58,060 bases of DNA from Desulfobacteraceae bacterium (GCA_028700185.1 JAQVTF010000003.1:1-58060); one strand, 5' to 3'; counted from the stretch's first letter, positions 45,718-54,839 are shown. Numbers and translations: made by a program. The notes: a model not told the origin generated them from the letters alone.

Positions 45718-47892
45718 ATGCCGACCTTCAAGGCCGCAGCCTACGCAAAATTTTTCGTCTACCTGGTGGTGGTGCTGTTGATCAACATCGCGGGCCTGAC
45801 CCTTTTCGCGCGGGTTGATTTGACCCGAAACGACCTGTTCAGCCTGTCTTCGGCCAGCCGTCGGGTGGTCTCCTCACTGGAGGAACCGTTAACCATCAAC
45901 GTGTTCTTCACGCGTAACCTCCCCGCTCCGCACAACGGCACCGAGCGTTACCTGCACGACCTGCTGGCCGAGTATGCCCGCCACGGGGGGCGCCATTTCA
46001 ATTACCGTTTCTACGATGTGAGCCCCGATGCGGGGGACACCACGGCTGAGGCGGAGGAGAATCGCCGCCTGGCGCGCAGTTACGGTATCCATCCGGTGCA
46101 GATCCAGGTGGTGGACCGGGACGAGATCAAGTTCAAGCAGGCCTACATGGGGATGGTGATGATCCATGGCGACCTCATCGAGCGGCTCGACGCCATCACC
46201 AGCACCGACGGTCTCGAGTACCGGATCACCACCGCCATCGAAAAAATGAGCAACAAGACCAGCGCCCTGCTGGCCGTCGAGGACCAGATCCGGGTGGCGC
46301 TCTACCTCTCCGAGAGTCTGCTCTCAGTAGCGCCGCTCATGGGCCTCAACGATTTGGCCAAGCTTCCCGAGACGCTGAAGGCTGTGGTGGAACGGCTCAA
46401 CCCTCAGCACTACGGCAAGCTGCACTTCGAGACCATCGATCCGCCGGCAGACCAGGACCTGACGGAACTGGGCAACGCCCTGGACATCATGACCCTCAAA
46501 TGGCCCGATACGCCCGAGCATCAGGTGAGCGCCGGCAGCGGCGTGGTGGGGCTGGTGCTGCGCCACGGCCAGCGTCATGTCTCGCTGCCGGTGGTCCAGG
46601 TGTTCCAACTGCCCATCTTCGGCACCCAGTACCAAATGGCCGGCGAGGCCGAGTTGACCGGCATGATCGAAGACGGCGTCGAATCCCTCATCGACATCAA
46701 CGCCGACATCGGGGTCCTCGCCGGACACGGCACCCTGCCCCTGGTGGCGCCGCCGCCGCAGGGACGCCCCGAGGATGCCGACATCACGGCCTTCCGGGAC
46801 CTGGTGAGCCAGAACTACACCCTCAAAGCGGTGAATCCGACCGACGATGGCATCAGTGGGGGATTCGAGACCCTGATGATTCTCCGGCCCCAAGAAAAAC
46901 TCAGTGATTTCGCCCTCTATCAGATCGACCAGTTTCTGATGCGCGGGGGGAATCTTTTCATCGTCCTGGATGCGTTCAAGGAAGAATTTCCCGCCGGCGC
47001 CATGCCGGTCTACCGGCCGGTGGACAGCGGCCTGGAGCAGATGCTGGCGCATTGGGGCGTTGAGATCGATGCTTCCTACGTGATGGACGAGCATTGCTAC
47101 CGCCAGCGGTTGCCCCAGGACATGGGGGGCGGGGAGCAGATCATCCATTTCGCCCCGCTGATTGAAAATCAGAACATTCACAATGAACTGCCCTTCATGC
47201 GGAACATCCGCGGACTGGTGGCCTTTCGCGCCTCACCACTGGAGCTGGACCGACAGCGGCTCGACGACCTGAAGCTTTCGGCCGCAGTGCTGTTTTCTTC
47301 GTCAAATCGATCCTGGCGCATGGGCGAGCCCATCAATCTCAATCCGATGTTCTCGACGCCGCCGCCGGAAAGCGAGATGGAGGGGCCGTTGCCTTTGGCC
47401 GTGCTGGTGGAGGGTGAATTTTCCAGCTATTTCGACGGCAAGCCGATGCCGGTGCGCCCGGATAAGCCGGCCTCCGAGGCGACTGAGGAAGGGCAGGCCG
47501 GCGACCCGGAACCGTCCGCTGGCGTTCAAGGGGTGGCCGATACCGGCGTTTTTATGGCCAGGGGACGGCCGGCGAAAATCTTCGTCATGGCCAGCGCCGA
47601 GATGCTCAGTGACAAGATTCTCGAACCGGAAGGCCGCAGCCCCAACAGCATTTTCATCCTCAACACCATCGACGATCTCAACGGCCGCCAGGATGTGGCT
47701 ATTCTGCGCAGCAAGGAGCAGCGGTTCAATCCCCTGGATCCGGTGACCCCTGAAACCCGGGGACTGGTGAAAGCGGTAAACATCGCCGGATTGCCCATCC
47801 TGGTGGTCTGCTTCGGCCTGCTGGTCTGGCTGCACCGCAGCCGGCGCAAGCGCCGGATTCAGGATCTGTTTCGGCAGGAGGTGGCGCGCTGA
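45718..47892 (+). CDS. GldG-like ABC transporter accessory protein
   Basis: A 724-residue protein with one transmembrane segment near residues 12-32 and another near 685-705, and a large extracytoplasmic domain between them. The N-terminal region (LTRNDLFSLSSASRRVVSSLEEPLTINVFFTRNLP) and YLHDLLAEYARHGG are typical of the GldG/DUF7088 family that accompanies ABC-2 permeases. In gliding Bacteroidetes GldA/F/G take part in motility; elsewhere the role is undefined. A Glu/Pro-rich insert lies around 580-605. Its stop overlaps the start of the next gene (TGATG). Confidence 0.85.
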   Translation: MPTFKAAAYAKFFVYLVVVLLINIAGLTLFARVDLTRNDLFSLSSASRRVVSSLEEPLTINVFFTRNLPAPHNGTERYLHDLLAEYARHGGRHFNYRFYDVSPDAGDTTAEAEENRRLARSYGIHPVQIQVVDRDEIKFKQAYMGMVMIHGDLIERLDAITSTDGLEYRITTAIEKMSNKTSALLAVEDQIRVALYLSESLLSVAPLMGLNDLAKLPETLKAVVERLNPQHYGKLHFETIDPPADQDLTELGNALDIMTLKWPDTPEHQVSAGSGVVGLVLRHGQRHVSLPVVQVFQLPIFGTQYQMAGEAELTGMIEDGVESLIDINADIGVLAGHGTLPLVAPPPQGRPEDADITAFRDLVSQNYTLKAVNPTDDGISGGFETLMILRPQEKLSDFALYQIDQFLMRGGNLFIVLDAFKEEFPAGAMPVYRPVDSGLEQMLAHWGVEIDASYVMDEHCYRQRLPQDMGGGEQIIHFAPLIENQNIHNELPFMRNIRGLVAFRASPLELDRQRLDDLKLSAAVLFSSSNRSWRMGEPINLNPMFSTPPPESEMEGPLPLAVLVEGEFSSYFDGKPMPVRPDKPASEATEEGQAGDPEPSAGVQGVADTGVFMARGRPAKIFVMASAEMLSDKILEPEGRSPNSIFILNTIDDLNGRQDVAILRSKEQRFNPLDPVTPETRGLVKAVNIAGLPILVVCFGLLVWLHRSRRKRRIQDLFRQEVAR

Positions 47893-48884
47893 TGAAGATC
47901 CGCAAAGAAATCATCGTTCTGGTCGTGGCGGTGGTCGCCCTTTCCGGCTACCTTGTCTGGCAGCGACAGAAACCCACCGCCTACCGGTTGCCGGATCTGC
48001 CGCAAGTGGATGGAAGCGAAATCACCCATATCCGCATCGAGCGGCCGGAAACATTGCCGGTGGTTCTCAAGAAAATCGACCAAACCTGGCGCGTGGGCGA
48101 TGAACTGTTCAAGGCGGATATGGACAAGGTCAACGGGATGCTGGAGACCATCGAGACGCTGGCGCTAACGGCCCTGGCTTCCGAGACCGGCCAGCACGCG
48201 CGCTATCACCTGGACGACGGGCACCGGATCCGGGTGCAGGCCTGGGTCGGTGATGGCCTCCGGAGGGATTTTGCCATCGGCAAGACGGTGCCGACTTACC
48301 GGCACACCTTTGTCACCATGGCCGGCGATGAAAAGGTCTATCATGCCCGGGAGGATTTCCGCGGCCGTTTCGACCGCGACCTGGATCAACTGCGCGACAA
48401 GCGCGTGTTGACCTTCGACCGGGAAAAGATCCAAACGGTGAGTCTGGCGGTGGGCAAAGCCGAGCCCGTCATCTTTTCCCGGGTTGAAACTCCACCGGCG
48501 GCAGAAGAAAAGGATCGGAAGGAAGAAAACGCCAAGCCCGAAACGGCCCGTTGGCAGGGGGCCAAGGGATCACCGGTGGACGAAGAGACCCTGGAGAACC
48601 TCGTCGCGAGCCTGGCGAGCCTCGAGTGCGAGCGCTACTTTTACGATCGGACCAAGGCCGACCTGGAAGGCGGCAAGCCGGATTACATCATCGAACTGAC
48701 GACAGATCGGAAGCAGCCCCATCGCCTGCTTCTTTTCGCCCCGCTGGAAGGCGAGGAAGAGGAACGGCCGCGACCGGGGGTTTCCTCCGAAAACGATTAT
48801 CCCTTCGTGGTGTCGGCGTTCCACAGCCGGGAGTTTGCCGACCAGATTGCCAAACTGACCACCGCCAAGAAAACTGCCAATTAG
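47892..48884 (+). CDS. DUF4340 membrane-anchored protein
   Basis: A 330-residue protein with an N-terminal membrane anchor (residues 7-20) and a repetitive beta-rich periplasmic domain of DUF4340 type (ITHIRIERPETLPVVLKKIDQTWRV). An internal Lys/Glu-rich low-complexity stretch lies near residues 205-220. It is coupled to the GldG-like gene by overlapping stop and start and completes the exporter cassette. Its function is unknown; conserved linkage suggests an extracytoplasmic partner of the transporter. Confidence 0.8.
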   Translation: MKIRKEIIVLVVAVVALSGYLVWQRQKPTAYRLPDLPQVDGSEITHIRIERPETLPVVLKKIDQTWRVGDELFKADMDKVNGMLETIETLALTALASETGQHARYHLDDGHRIRVQAWVGDGLRRDFAIGKTVPTYRHTFVTMAGDEKVYHAREDFRGRFDRDLDQLRDKRVLTFDREKIQTVSLAVGKAEPVIFSRVETPPAAEEKDRKEENAKPETARWQGAKGSPVDEETLENLVASLASLECERYFYDRTKADLEGGKPDYIIELTTDRKQPHRLLLFAPLEGEEEERPRPGVSSENDYPFVVSAFHSREFADQIAKLTTAKKTAN

Positions 48885-48900
48885 GCCAAGGAGGTGCACC

Positions 48901-49896
48901 ATGACCGGCGACCCGTGGAATCCCGGCAAGCTGTTGGAAGTCTCCGGAGCCTACTGGCAAAGTTGCGCCCTGCACGCCGCCGTCAAACTGGACGTTTTTA
49001 CCCACCTTGGCGAAGGGCCGCTGGATGCGGCCCAGGTGGCGGCGCGCATCGGCGCCGAGCGGCGTGCGATCGCCATGGTGCTCAACGCCATGGCCGCCAT
49101 GGGACTGCTGGAAAAGGCCGGCGAGCTCTACGCCAACACGGAAACGGCGGCCCGTTTCCTCGTCCGGGAGGCTCCCGGCTACCTGGGGTACATGATTCTG
49201 CACCACCACCACCTGGCACCTTCCTGGAGCCAGCTGGACCAGGCGGTGCGTGCCGGGGGACCGGTGCGCGGCCGGGCCTCCTTCGGCGATCCCGAGGTGC
49301 GCGAAGCCTTTCTGATGGGCATGTTCAACAACGCCATGCTCCTGGCGCCGTCGGTGGTGGGGGCGGTGGACCTGGCTGGCCGACGGCGCTTGCTGGATCT
49401 GGGCGGCGGACCGGGAACCTACGCCATTCATTTCTGCCAAGCCAACCCCGAGTTGCGCGCCACGGTCTTCGACCTGCCCACCACCCGCCCCTTTGCCGAG
49501 CGGACCATCGCCCGCTTCGCCCTGGCCCACCGCATCGAGTTCGCCGATGGCGACCATCACAACGATCCCCTGCCCAGCGGATTCGACGCCGCCTGGCTGT
49601 CCCACGTGCTCCACGGTGAGCGCCCCGAAACGGCGGCCCGCATCGTGGCCAAGGCCGCCAAGGCCCTTACGCCGGGCGGCCTGCTGCTGGTCCATGATTT
49701 CATCCTGGACGATACCGGCGACGGACCGCTGTATCCCGCCCTGTTTTCCCTCAACATGCTCTTGGGTACCGACGGCGGTCAAAGCTACACCGACGGCGAA
49801 ATTCGCCGAATGCTGGCCGCCGCCGGCGGTCGGGACATCCGGCGCCTGGCCTTTCGCGGCCCCACCGAATCGGGGATTCTTTGCGCCACCGTTTAG
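48901..49896 (+). CDS. O-methyltransferase-like SAM enzyme with dimerisation domain
   Basis: A 331-residue methyltransferase. Residues 15-95 form a winged-helix dimerisation domain (LHAAVKLDVFTHLGEGPL, AIAMVLNAMAAMGLLEK) typical of plant-like O-methyltransferases and hydroxyneurosporene methyltransferases; the SAM site is LLDLGGGPGTYA near 162-173. AAGGAGGTG precedes the ATG. It follows the DUF4340 gene by 16 bases and overlaps mutY. Substrate unknown; the His-rich HHHHLAP near residue 102 is a small oddity. Confidence 0.85.
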   Translation: MTGDPWNPGKLLEVSGAYWQSCALHAAVKLDVFTHLGEGPLDAAQVAARIGAERRAIAMVLNAMAAMGLLEKAGELYANTETAARFLVREAPGYLGYMILHHHHLAPSWSQLDQAVRAGGPVRGRASFGDPEVREAFLMGMFNNAMLLAPSVVGAVDLAGRRRLLDLGGGPGTYAIHFCQANPELRATVFDLPTTRPFAERTIARFALAHRIEFADGDHHNDPLPSGFDAAWLSHVLHGERPETAARIVAKAAKALTPGGLLLVHDFILDDTGDGPLYPALFSLNMLLGTDGGQSYTDGEIRRMLAAAGGRDIRRLAFRGPTESGILCATV

Positions 49897-50996
49897 ATGC
49901 CGAGCCCGCCGTCCTCTGGATCCGCGGCGCCCTCGGCCGGTGGTACGATACCCACCGGCGTGACCTGCCGTGGCGGCGCACCACCGATCCCTACGCCATC
50001 TGGGTTTCCGAGGTGATGCTGCAGCAGACCCAGGTGGCCACCGTCGGTTCCTACTATGCCCGCTGGCTGGAGCGGTTTCCCACTGTCGCCCATCTGGCGG
50101 CCGCCGATTTGCAGAATGTGCTCAAGTGCTGGGAAGGATTGGGCTATTACGCCCGGGCGCGAAACTTTCACCGGGCGGCGCAGATACTGGTGCGCCAACT
50201 TGGCGGTCGGGTGCCCGACGATCCGGTCGCCTTCCGGGCCTTGCCGGGGGTGGGCGATTACATCGCCGCGGCCGTGCTCAGCATCGCCTTCGGCCGCCCC
50301 CTGGCCGTGGTGGACGGCAACGTCAAGCGGGTGCTGGCGCGCTTTCTGAAGATCCATGCCCCGGCCAACGCGCCCACCGCGCACAAGATGTTTGCCCCGG
50401 TGGCGGCGCAATGGCTGGATTCAAGAGATCCGGGCCGTTTCAACCAGGCCGTGATGGAGTTGGGGGCCCTGATCTGCACACCCCGGCAGCCCCGCTGCGA
50501 GGTGTGCCCCATCGCCGACGGGTGCCGCTCGCTGGCCGAAGGTTGCCAGGCGGACTATCCCCGTCGCCTGCCGCGCCGGGCCGTGCCCGAGCATCGTCTG
50601 CTGGCGGCGGTGGTGGAAAAAGGCGGCCGGTTGCTCATCGTGCAAAGGCCGATGGACGGACTCCTCGGCGGCCTGTGGGAGTTTCCCTCGCTGCCTCTGG
50701 CCCAGGGGCAGGGGGCGGAGGCTGCCTGCAGGGCGGCCCTCTTCGAACTGCTGGGGCTTCATGTGCAGGTCGTGGGCGGGGCCGGCCGCATCCGCCATGC
50801 CTACACCCATTTCAAGATCGACGCCGAGGTGTATTGCTGCACCTGGCAGGCCGGCCGGGTGCGGCGCCGCGGGCCGGCGGCCCACCGCTGGGTGGCGCCG
50901 GACCGGCTGGCCGATTACCCTCTCACCGGGGCGGCCCACAAGGTGAAGGCACGGGTTTGGGGTTCTCGGACAAACGCTGCCGAGCGTACTCGGTGA
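49881..50996 (+). CDS. mutY: A/G-specific adenine glycosylase
   Basis: A 371-residue MutY that removes adenine mispaired with 8-oxoguanine. Present are RRDLPWR, the catalytic EVMLQQTQV, the HhH motif LPGVGDYIAAAV, the catalytic Asp in VVDGNVKRVL, and the [4Fe-4S] site C-x6-C-x2-C-x5-C (CTPRQPRCEVCPIADGC). The C-terminal third is the NUDIX-like 8-oxoG recognition domain (GGLWEFPSLPLA). The start appears to be TTG at 49881, overlapping the methyltransferase stop by 16 bases; no ATG or GTG in frame would keep the N-terminal helix. Confidence 0.93.
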   Translation: MRHRLDAEPAVLWIRGALGRWYDTHRRDLPWRRTTDPYAIWVSEVMLQQTQVATVGSYYARWLERFPTVAHLAAADLQNVLKCWEGLGYYARARNFHRAAQILVRQLGGRVPDDPVAFRALPGVGDYIAAAVLSIAFGRPLAVVDGNVKRVLARFLKIHAPANAPTAHKMFAPVAAQWLDSRDPGRFNQAVMELGALICTPRQPRCEVCPIADGCRSLAEGCQADYPRRLPRRAVPEHRLLAAVVEKGGRLLIVQRPMDGLLGGLWEFPSLPLAQGQGAEAACRAALFELLGLHVQVVGGAGRIRHAYTHFKIDAEVYCCTWQAGRVRRRGPAAHRWVAPDRLADYPLTGAAHKVKARVWGSRTNAAERTR

Positions 50997-51036
50997 GTCT
51001 TCGGCGCGAGGATTTTTTATCGGGCGTACTTTTCGG

Positions 51037-51162
51037 TCAACCAGTTTTCCACTTCCAAGTCCGGATAATCGCCTCACTGCCCTCCAGCTCGAAATCCTTG
51101 GGGATGCGAACAGCTTGACTTCGTCCGTTGCGAAACAGGCGCACATGTCGGACCGTCTCCAT
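51037..51162 (-). pseudogene. VapB-like antitoxin, short and frame-disrupted
   Basis: A 41-residue frame on the minus strand with GGAG six bases before the ATG. RHVRLFRNGRSQAVRIPKDF is the swapped-hairpin DNA-binding domain of VapB/AbrB antitoxins. The frame stops after GSEAIIRTWKWKTG; shifting by one base after AIIR gives DLEVENWLTEKYAR and a stop at 51017, so a single-base frameshift has probably truncated the C-terminal toxin-binding part. No PIN-domain VapC lies on either side. An orphan remnant of a toxin-antitoxin module. Confidence 0.65.
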
Positions 51163-51319
51163 CGGGATCTCCTTTTGTCATATGCAAAAAAGATAGGCCA
51201 AAACGCAACCACCGGTCAACGAACGGCCACTCCCATTAAAATGTCAGTGCTACACCGCGGTTTTGTGTTGCATTCTTCTATACACCTTTTTTAAGATGTA
51301 GGCGTAAAGGAGGTGTTCC

Positions 51320-51604
51320 ATGAGTCCATCACCGTCCGCAGCATCTGTTTCCATCAATATCCGGGGCAAAGCCAAACAGCGCGATCTGATTGACCAGGCG
51401 GCGCAACGCCTCGGCCGCAGCCGATCCGAGTTCATGCTGGAAGCGGCTTGCAGCAAGGCGGAAGACGTATTGCTCGGCCAGACTTTTTTTGCCCTGGAAG
51501 CGGATGCTTTCGCCAGGTTTCAGGTCATGCTGGACGAGCCTCCGGAGGTCAATGAGCGCCTTCGCCGCTTTTTGTCCAGCCAAGCACTCCGGTTGGAAAA
51601 ATGA
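51320..51604 (+). CDS. DUF1778/TacA-type antitoxin
   Basis: A 94-residue antitoxin. The N-terminal ribbon-helix-helix is clear (SINIRGKAKQRDLIDQAAQRLGRSRSEFMLEAA) followed by the toxin-binding tail (FFALEADAFARFQVMLDEPPEVNERLRRFL). Length is normal for the family. AAGGAGGTG precedes the ATG. It overlaps the following GNAT toxin gene by four bases (ATGA), the usual TacA-TacT arrangement in which both proteins repress their own operon. The partner toxin is internally deleted, so the antitoxin may now be free. Confidence 0.88.
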   Translation: MSPSPSAASVSINIRGKAKQRDLIDQAAQRLGRSRSEFMLEAACSKAEDVLLGQTFFALEADAFARFQVMLDEPPEVNERLRRFLSSQALRLEK

Positions 51605-51912
51605 AGTTCTGTTCCGGCTCGGCCATGGCATCCGGCGTAAAATCGATAGGGCTGGATCACGATCTGAGCCGATTCGACTGCGGCATCGATCTACTCTATC
51701 AACATCAAGGCTTGGGCAAGGCGCTGTTGTTCGATGCCGTCATGCGGACGCTTCAGGCCGGTGAGATTGCCGGCGTTACGGCGCTTCTGGTCCACGCACT
51801 GTCTGATGAGGCCAGGCGCTTCTATCTTTCCTGCGGGTTCAGGCCATCGCCGATACAGGCCATGACCCTGTGTCTCCGCCTGGCCGATGTGAATGCAGCG
51901 ATGGCCGGATAG
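51601..51912 (+). pseudogene. TacT-like GNAT toxin with internal in-frame deletion
   Basis: A 103-residue frame where family members have about 160-175. The start region (DHDLSRFDCGI) and the C-terminal half (YQHQGLGKALLFDAVMRTLQAGEIAGVTALLVHALSDEARRFYLSCGFRPSP) are both good TacT sequence, but the roughly 60 residues that should lie between them, including the central strands and the VGYYALA-type region, are missing; the two parts are joined in frame. The acetyl-CoA-binding QGLGKA is kept. Acetylation of charged tRNAs is the known TacT activity and is unlikely here. Confidence 0.75.
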
Positions 51913-52014
51913 GTCAAACCTTACCGCATGCTGTAGTGAAAAATCTCTCCATAATCTCCCCAGCCCGTCTGAAACTGCTGAAGGGGAAGAGTGCCTGCCC
52001 CCCGGCGCTGGGAC

Positions 52015-52776
52015 TCATTTCACCGCAACGCCCCGTTCCCGCAAGTACCGCTTCAGCTCCCCGATCTGAATCATCCCGAAATGAAACATGGAGGCCGCCA
52101 GCAGGATGGTGGCCCCGGCCTGCACCGCCTCGTGGAAGTGCTCCAGCGTGCCGGCCCCGCCCGAGGCCACCACCTCGGCGGACACCGCCTGGCGGATGGC
52201 CCGGATCACCGGCAGGTCGTAGCCGGTGCGGGCCCCGTCGCCCGCCTTGCTGGTGGGCAGGATGACGGGAACCCCGTAACCGTCGATGCGTTTGGCCCAT
52301 TCGACGGCATCGGTGCCGGTGGCGGTGCGGCCGCCGTCGATCCAGACCTCGTAGCCAGAGGGCAGATCCGGGTTGCGGTCCACGTCGATGGCCACGGTGA
52401 TTTTTTCCGGGCCCAGAAGGCGGATCAGCTCGGGGATCAGTTCGGGCTGGCGAAAGGCGGCGCTGCTGATGGACACCTTGTCCGCCCCGGCTGCCAGCAC
52501 CGCCTCGGCGGACTTGGGATCGTTGATACCCCCGCCCACGGTGAACGGCACGGTGGTCACCGCGGCCACCCGCCGTACCACGTCCAACATGGTGGCCCGG
52601 CCTTCCACGGTGGCGGTGATGTCCAGCAGGGCCAGCTCGTCGGCGCCGCTGTCACAGTAAGCCCGGGCGCACTGCACCGGGTCGCCGGCGTCCTTGATGT
52701 CCACGAAATGAACGCCTTTGACCACCCGGCCGTTCTGCATGTCCAGGCAAGGCATGATGCGCACGGGTTTTTCCAT
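52015..52776 (-). CDS. hisF: HisF-like imidazole glycerol phosphate synthase cyclase subunit
   Basis: A 253-residue (beta/alpha)8 barrel of HisF type. The catalytic aspartates are present in MPCLDMQNGRVVKGV (first) and VAIDVDR (second); GGGINDPKSAEAVLAAGADKVSI and SGGAGTLEHFHEAV are the two phosphate-binding ends. The fifth-strand loop reads ILPTSKAGDGARTGYD where HisF usually has LLTSMDRDGT, a notable change near the active site. AGGAG precedes the ATG at 52776. It is the last gene of a cassette with an inositol-phosphate synthase and a TIM-barrel epimerase; hisH and other his genes are not adjacent, so a non-histidine role is possible. Confidence 0.8.
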   Translation of the reverse strand: MEKPVRIMPCLDMQNGRVVKGVHFVDIKDAGDPVQCARAYCDSGADELALLDITATVEGRATMLDVVRRVAAVTTVPFTVGGGINDPKSAEAVLAAGADKVSISSAAFRQPELIPELIRLLGPEKITVAIDVDRNPDLPSGYEVWIDGGRTATGTDAVEWAKRIDGYGVPVILPTSKAGDGARTGYDLPVIRAIRQAVSAEVVASGGAGTLEHFHEAVQAGATILLAASMFHFGMIQIGELKRYLRERGVAVK

Positions 52777-52807
52777 GAGGGCACGCTCCTGTTTTTTGTT
52801 CATTTTT

Positions 52808-53650
52808 TTAAAGCAGCCCCGCGGCTTCCATCAGTGGCAGCAGCACGTCCCGGCTTTGGCGGCCGGCCTCCTCGGGTCGGTCCACGTAGGGATAGAGCTC
52901 CAGGCTGATGTCGCCGCGGTAATCGAGCCGTTTCATCGTTCTGAAAACGGCGGGGAAATCGATAGCCCCGAGGCCGGCGATGAGATGGTTGTGGACCCGG
53001 TCGGCCCCGATGTCCTCGATGTGCACGTGGCCGATCCATTCGAAGAGGGTCTCGAAGGCGGCCGCCGGGTCCTCGCCGGCGCAGAAGAAATGGCCGATGT
53101 CGAAGTTGATCCCCACCATGGGTGATTGAATCTCGCGGATGAACGGCAGAAACTCGCCGGTGCGCTCGATGAGCAGGTCCGGTTCGGGCTCCACCAGGAT
53201 CTTCACCCCCAGGGCTTCGGCCTCGGGGATCACTTCATCCAGCCCCTGGTGAAAGAGACGCAAGGCCTCGGAGCGGGTCTGGCCGGTTTCCAGGGGCCCT
53301 CCCGGGGGCACCGAGATGTTGGCGCAACCGAGCTTTCTAGCGATGCCCAGGCAGGCGATGGTATGCGCCACCCGGATCCGGCGCTGTTCGGGGTCCGCTT
53401 CGATCCAGGACGGCAGGTAGGTGTCCCCCACGGCAAAGAGGGTGAAACTGTTGAGGTTGGTCACCTTGAGATTGTGGCGCGCCAGGGCCGCCTGGATTTC
53501 GGCGAGTTTTTTCCCCTGGTAGTCCGGTGGGTAGAGATGGGGCCGGTCGGCCATGATCTCCACGCCGGCAAAACCGAGGGCGGCGATGCGGTGGAGGGAT
53601 TCCAGCAACGAAAATTTGACGAAGGCGTTGGTGCTGTAACCGAAGGTCAT
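52808..53650 (-). CDS. Sugar phosphate isomerase/epimerase (AP endonuclease 2-like TIM barrel)
   Basis: A 280-residue xylose-isomerase-like TIM barrel of the IolE/IolI/EboE class. Metal and substrate residues appear as GVEIMADRPH (Glu, Asp/His), LVEPEPD (Glu), NFDIGHFFC (Asp, His), HVHIEDIG (His) and SLELYPY (Glu). The ATG at 53650 overlaps the stop of the inositol-phosphate synthase gene (ATGA), so the pair is translationally coupled. Probable substrate is a cyclitol, keto-inositol or sugar phosphate, which is inferred from the neighbour. Confidence 0.82.
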   Translation of the reverse strand: MTFGYSTNAFVKFSLLESLHRIAALGFAGVEIMADRPHLYPPDYQGKKLAEIQAALARHNLKVTNLNSFTLFAVGDTYLPSWIEADPEQRRIRVAHTIACLGIARKLGCANISVPPGGPLETGQTRSEALRLFHQGLDEVIPEAEALGVKILVEPEPDLLIERTGEFLPFIREIQSPMVGINFDIGHFFCAGEDPAAAFETLFEWIGHVHIEDIGADRVHNHLIAGLGAIDFPAVFRTMKRLDYRGDISLELYPYVDRPEEAGRQSRDVLLPLMEAAGLL

Positions 53651-54810
53651 GGTCGGCTCCGGCGGCAGCGCTCGGCCAGCCGGTCCAGGGCGGCCAACTG
53701 CTGCGCGAAGGTGATGGGCGGATCGTCGCCCACCGGTTTCTTGAAGTAGAATCCCAGGTCCGACACCGGCCCGGCAATGCCGCTTTGCATCAGTGCGACG
53801 CTCCAACGGGCCAGGTCGAGCACCAGGGGGGCGGCCAGGATCGAGTCGCGGCCCTGCAGGTCGAGGCGCAGGCTCATGGGCAGGTCGAAGAGCCCGGAAA
53901 AATCGATGGCGTCCCAGGCTTCCTTGGCATCCCCGCGCGGTGGGTAGTAGTCGATGCGCACCTTGTGGGTCGATCGCCCTTGCGCGTCGGCCACCGGGTA
54001 GCCGAGGATCTCGTCGAGCAGTCGGGTCTTGTTGGCCAGCTTGCCAGCGGCCCGGCCGGGATCGTCGAGGTTGGCCCCGTCGGCGTTGCCGAGGATGTTG
54101 AGCGAGTACCAGCCGTCGACCCGCAGGCCGCGGGCCTTGAGGGCCGAGGCCAGCACCACCTTGAAGTAGGTTTGACCCGTCTTGCCGTCCCGCCCGAGCA
54201 GCGGAACGCCGGCCGCGGCGGCCATGGCGGCAACGGGGGGGATTTCCACCCGGTTGGGGGTGAAGTTGATCACCGGGATGCCGGCTTTAAGGGCCGCCAG
54301 GACGTAGGCCAGGTCGGGCAGGGTTCCGGCATCCGGGTGGGCCAGCAGCGCCTCGAGGGTGGTGCAAGCGGTCAGGTCCGGGTCCACCGCCGCCGGCAGG
54401 AGATTTGCCAGCACCGGTCTGTGGTGGGGCCAGCGCCGACGCAGTTCCTCAATATCCGTCAGCAGCGTCTCTACGCGGACCTTCAAGGGGGCGCCGACCG
54501 GCGGTGCCGACAGCAGGGGGACGGCTTCGATGCCGGAGCGAACCTCGCGCCAAATGCCACCGGGCACGATGGCCGATTTCGCCAGGGCCTCCACCAGGGG
54601 GCGGGGCTGGGTGTCCCACCCGGCCACCTGGAACGCCATGGGGGCCGGCAGGTCCGGGGCACAGACAGGGGTGGTGAGGTAGGGCGCCACCTGCTCGGGC
54701 CGGACCTGCATCAGGGTGGCGGCCGCGGCCACGGTGGTGCCGATGGCGCCGCCTAGGCCGGCGACCAAGAGCAGGATTCGGGTCTGATTTCTTTCGGGCA
54801 TGGGTTTCAT
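53647..54810 (-). CDS. Inositol-3-phosphate synthase family protein
   Basis: A 387-residue NAD-dependent protein of the myo-inositol-1-phosphate synthase family. The nucleotide-binding LLLVAGLGGAIGTT is at the N-terminus; NFTPNRVEIPP, GRDGKTGQTYFKVVLA and SLNILGNADGANLDDP match the conserved core around the active site, and KVRIDYYPPRGD lies near the C-terminal lysine region. The start is 54810 or 54801 (both ATG; weak ribosome-binding site). It would convert glucose-6-phosphate to inositol phosphate. First gene of the cassette with an epimerase and a HisF-like protein. Confidence 0.85.
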   Translation of the reverse strand: MKPMPERNQTRILLLVAGLGGAIGTTVAAAATLMQVRPEQVAPYLTTPVCAPDLPAPMAFQVAGWDTQPRPLVEALAKSAIVPGGIWREVRSGIEAVPLLSAPPVGAPLKVRVETLLTDIEELRRRWPHHRPVLANLLPAAVDPDLTACTTLEALLAHPDAGTLPDLAYVLAALKAGIPVINFTPNRVEIPPVAAMAAAAGVPLLGRDGKTGQTYFKVVLASALKARGLRVDGWYSLNILGNADGANLDDPGRAAGKLANKTRLLDEILGYPVADAQGRSTHKVRIDYYPPRGDAKEAWDAIDFSGLFDLPMSLRLDLQGRDSILAAPLVLDLARWSVALMQSGIAGPVSDLGFYFKKPVGDDPPITFAQQLAALDRLAERCRRSRP

Positions 54811-54839
54811 CTCAGTGAGGAGATTCCGATTTTTTCGCT

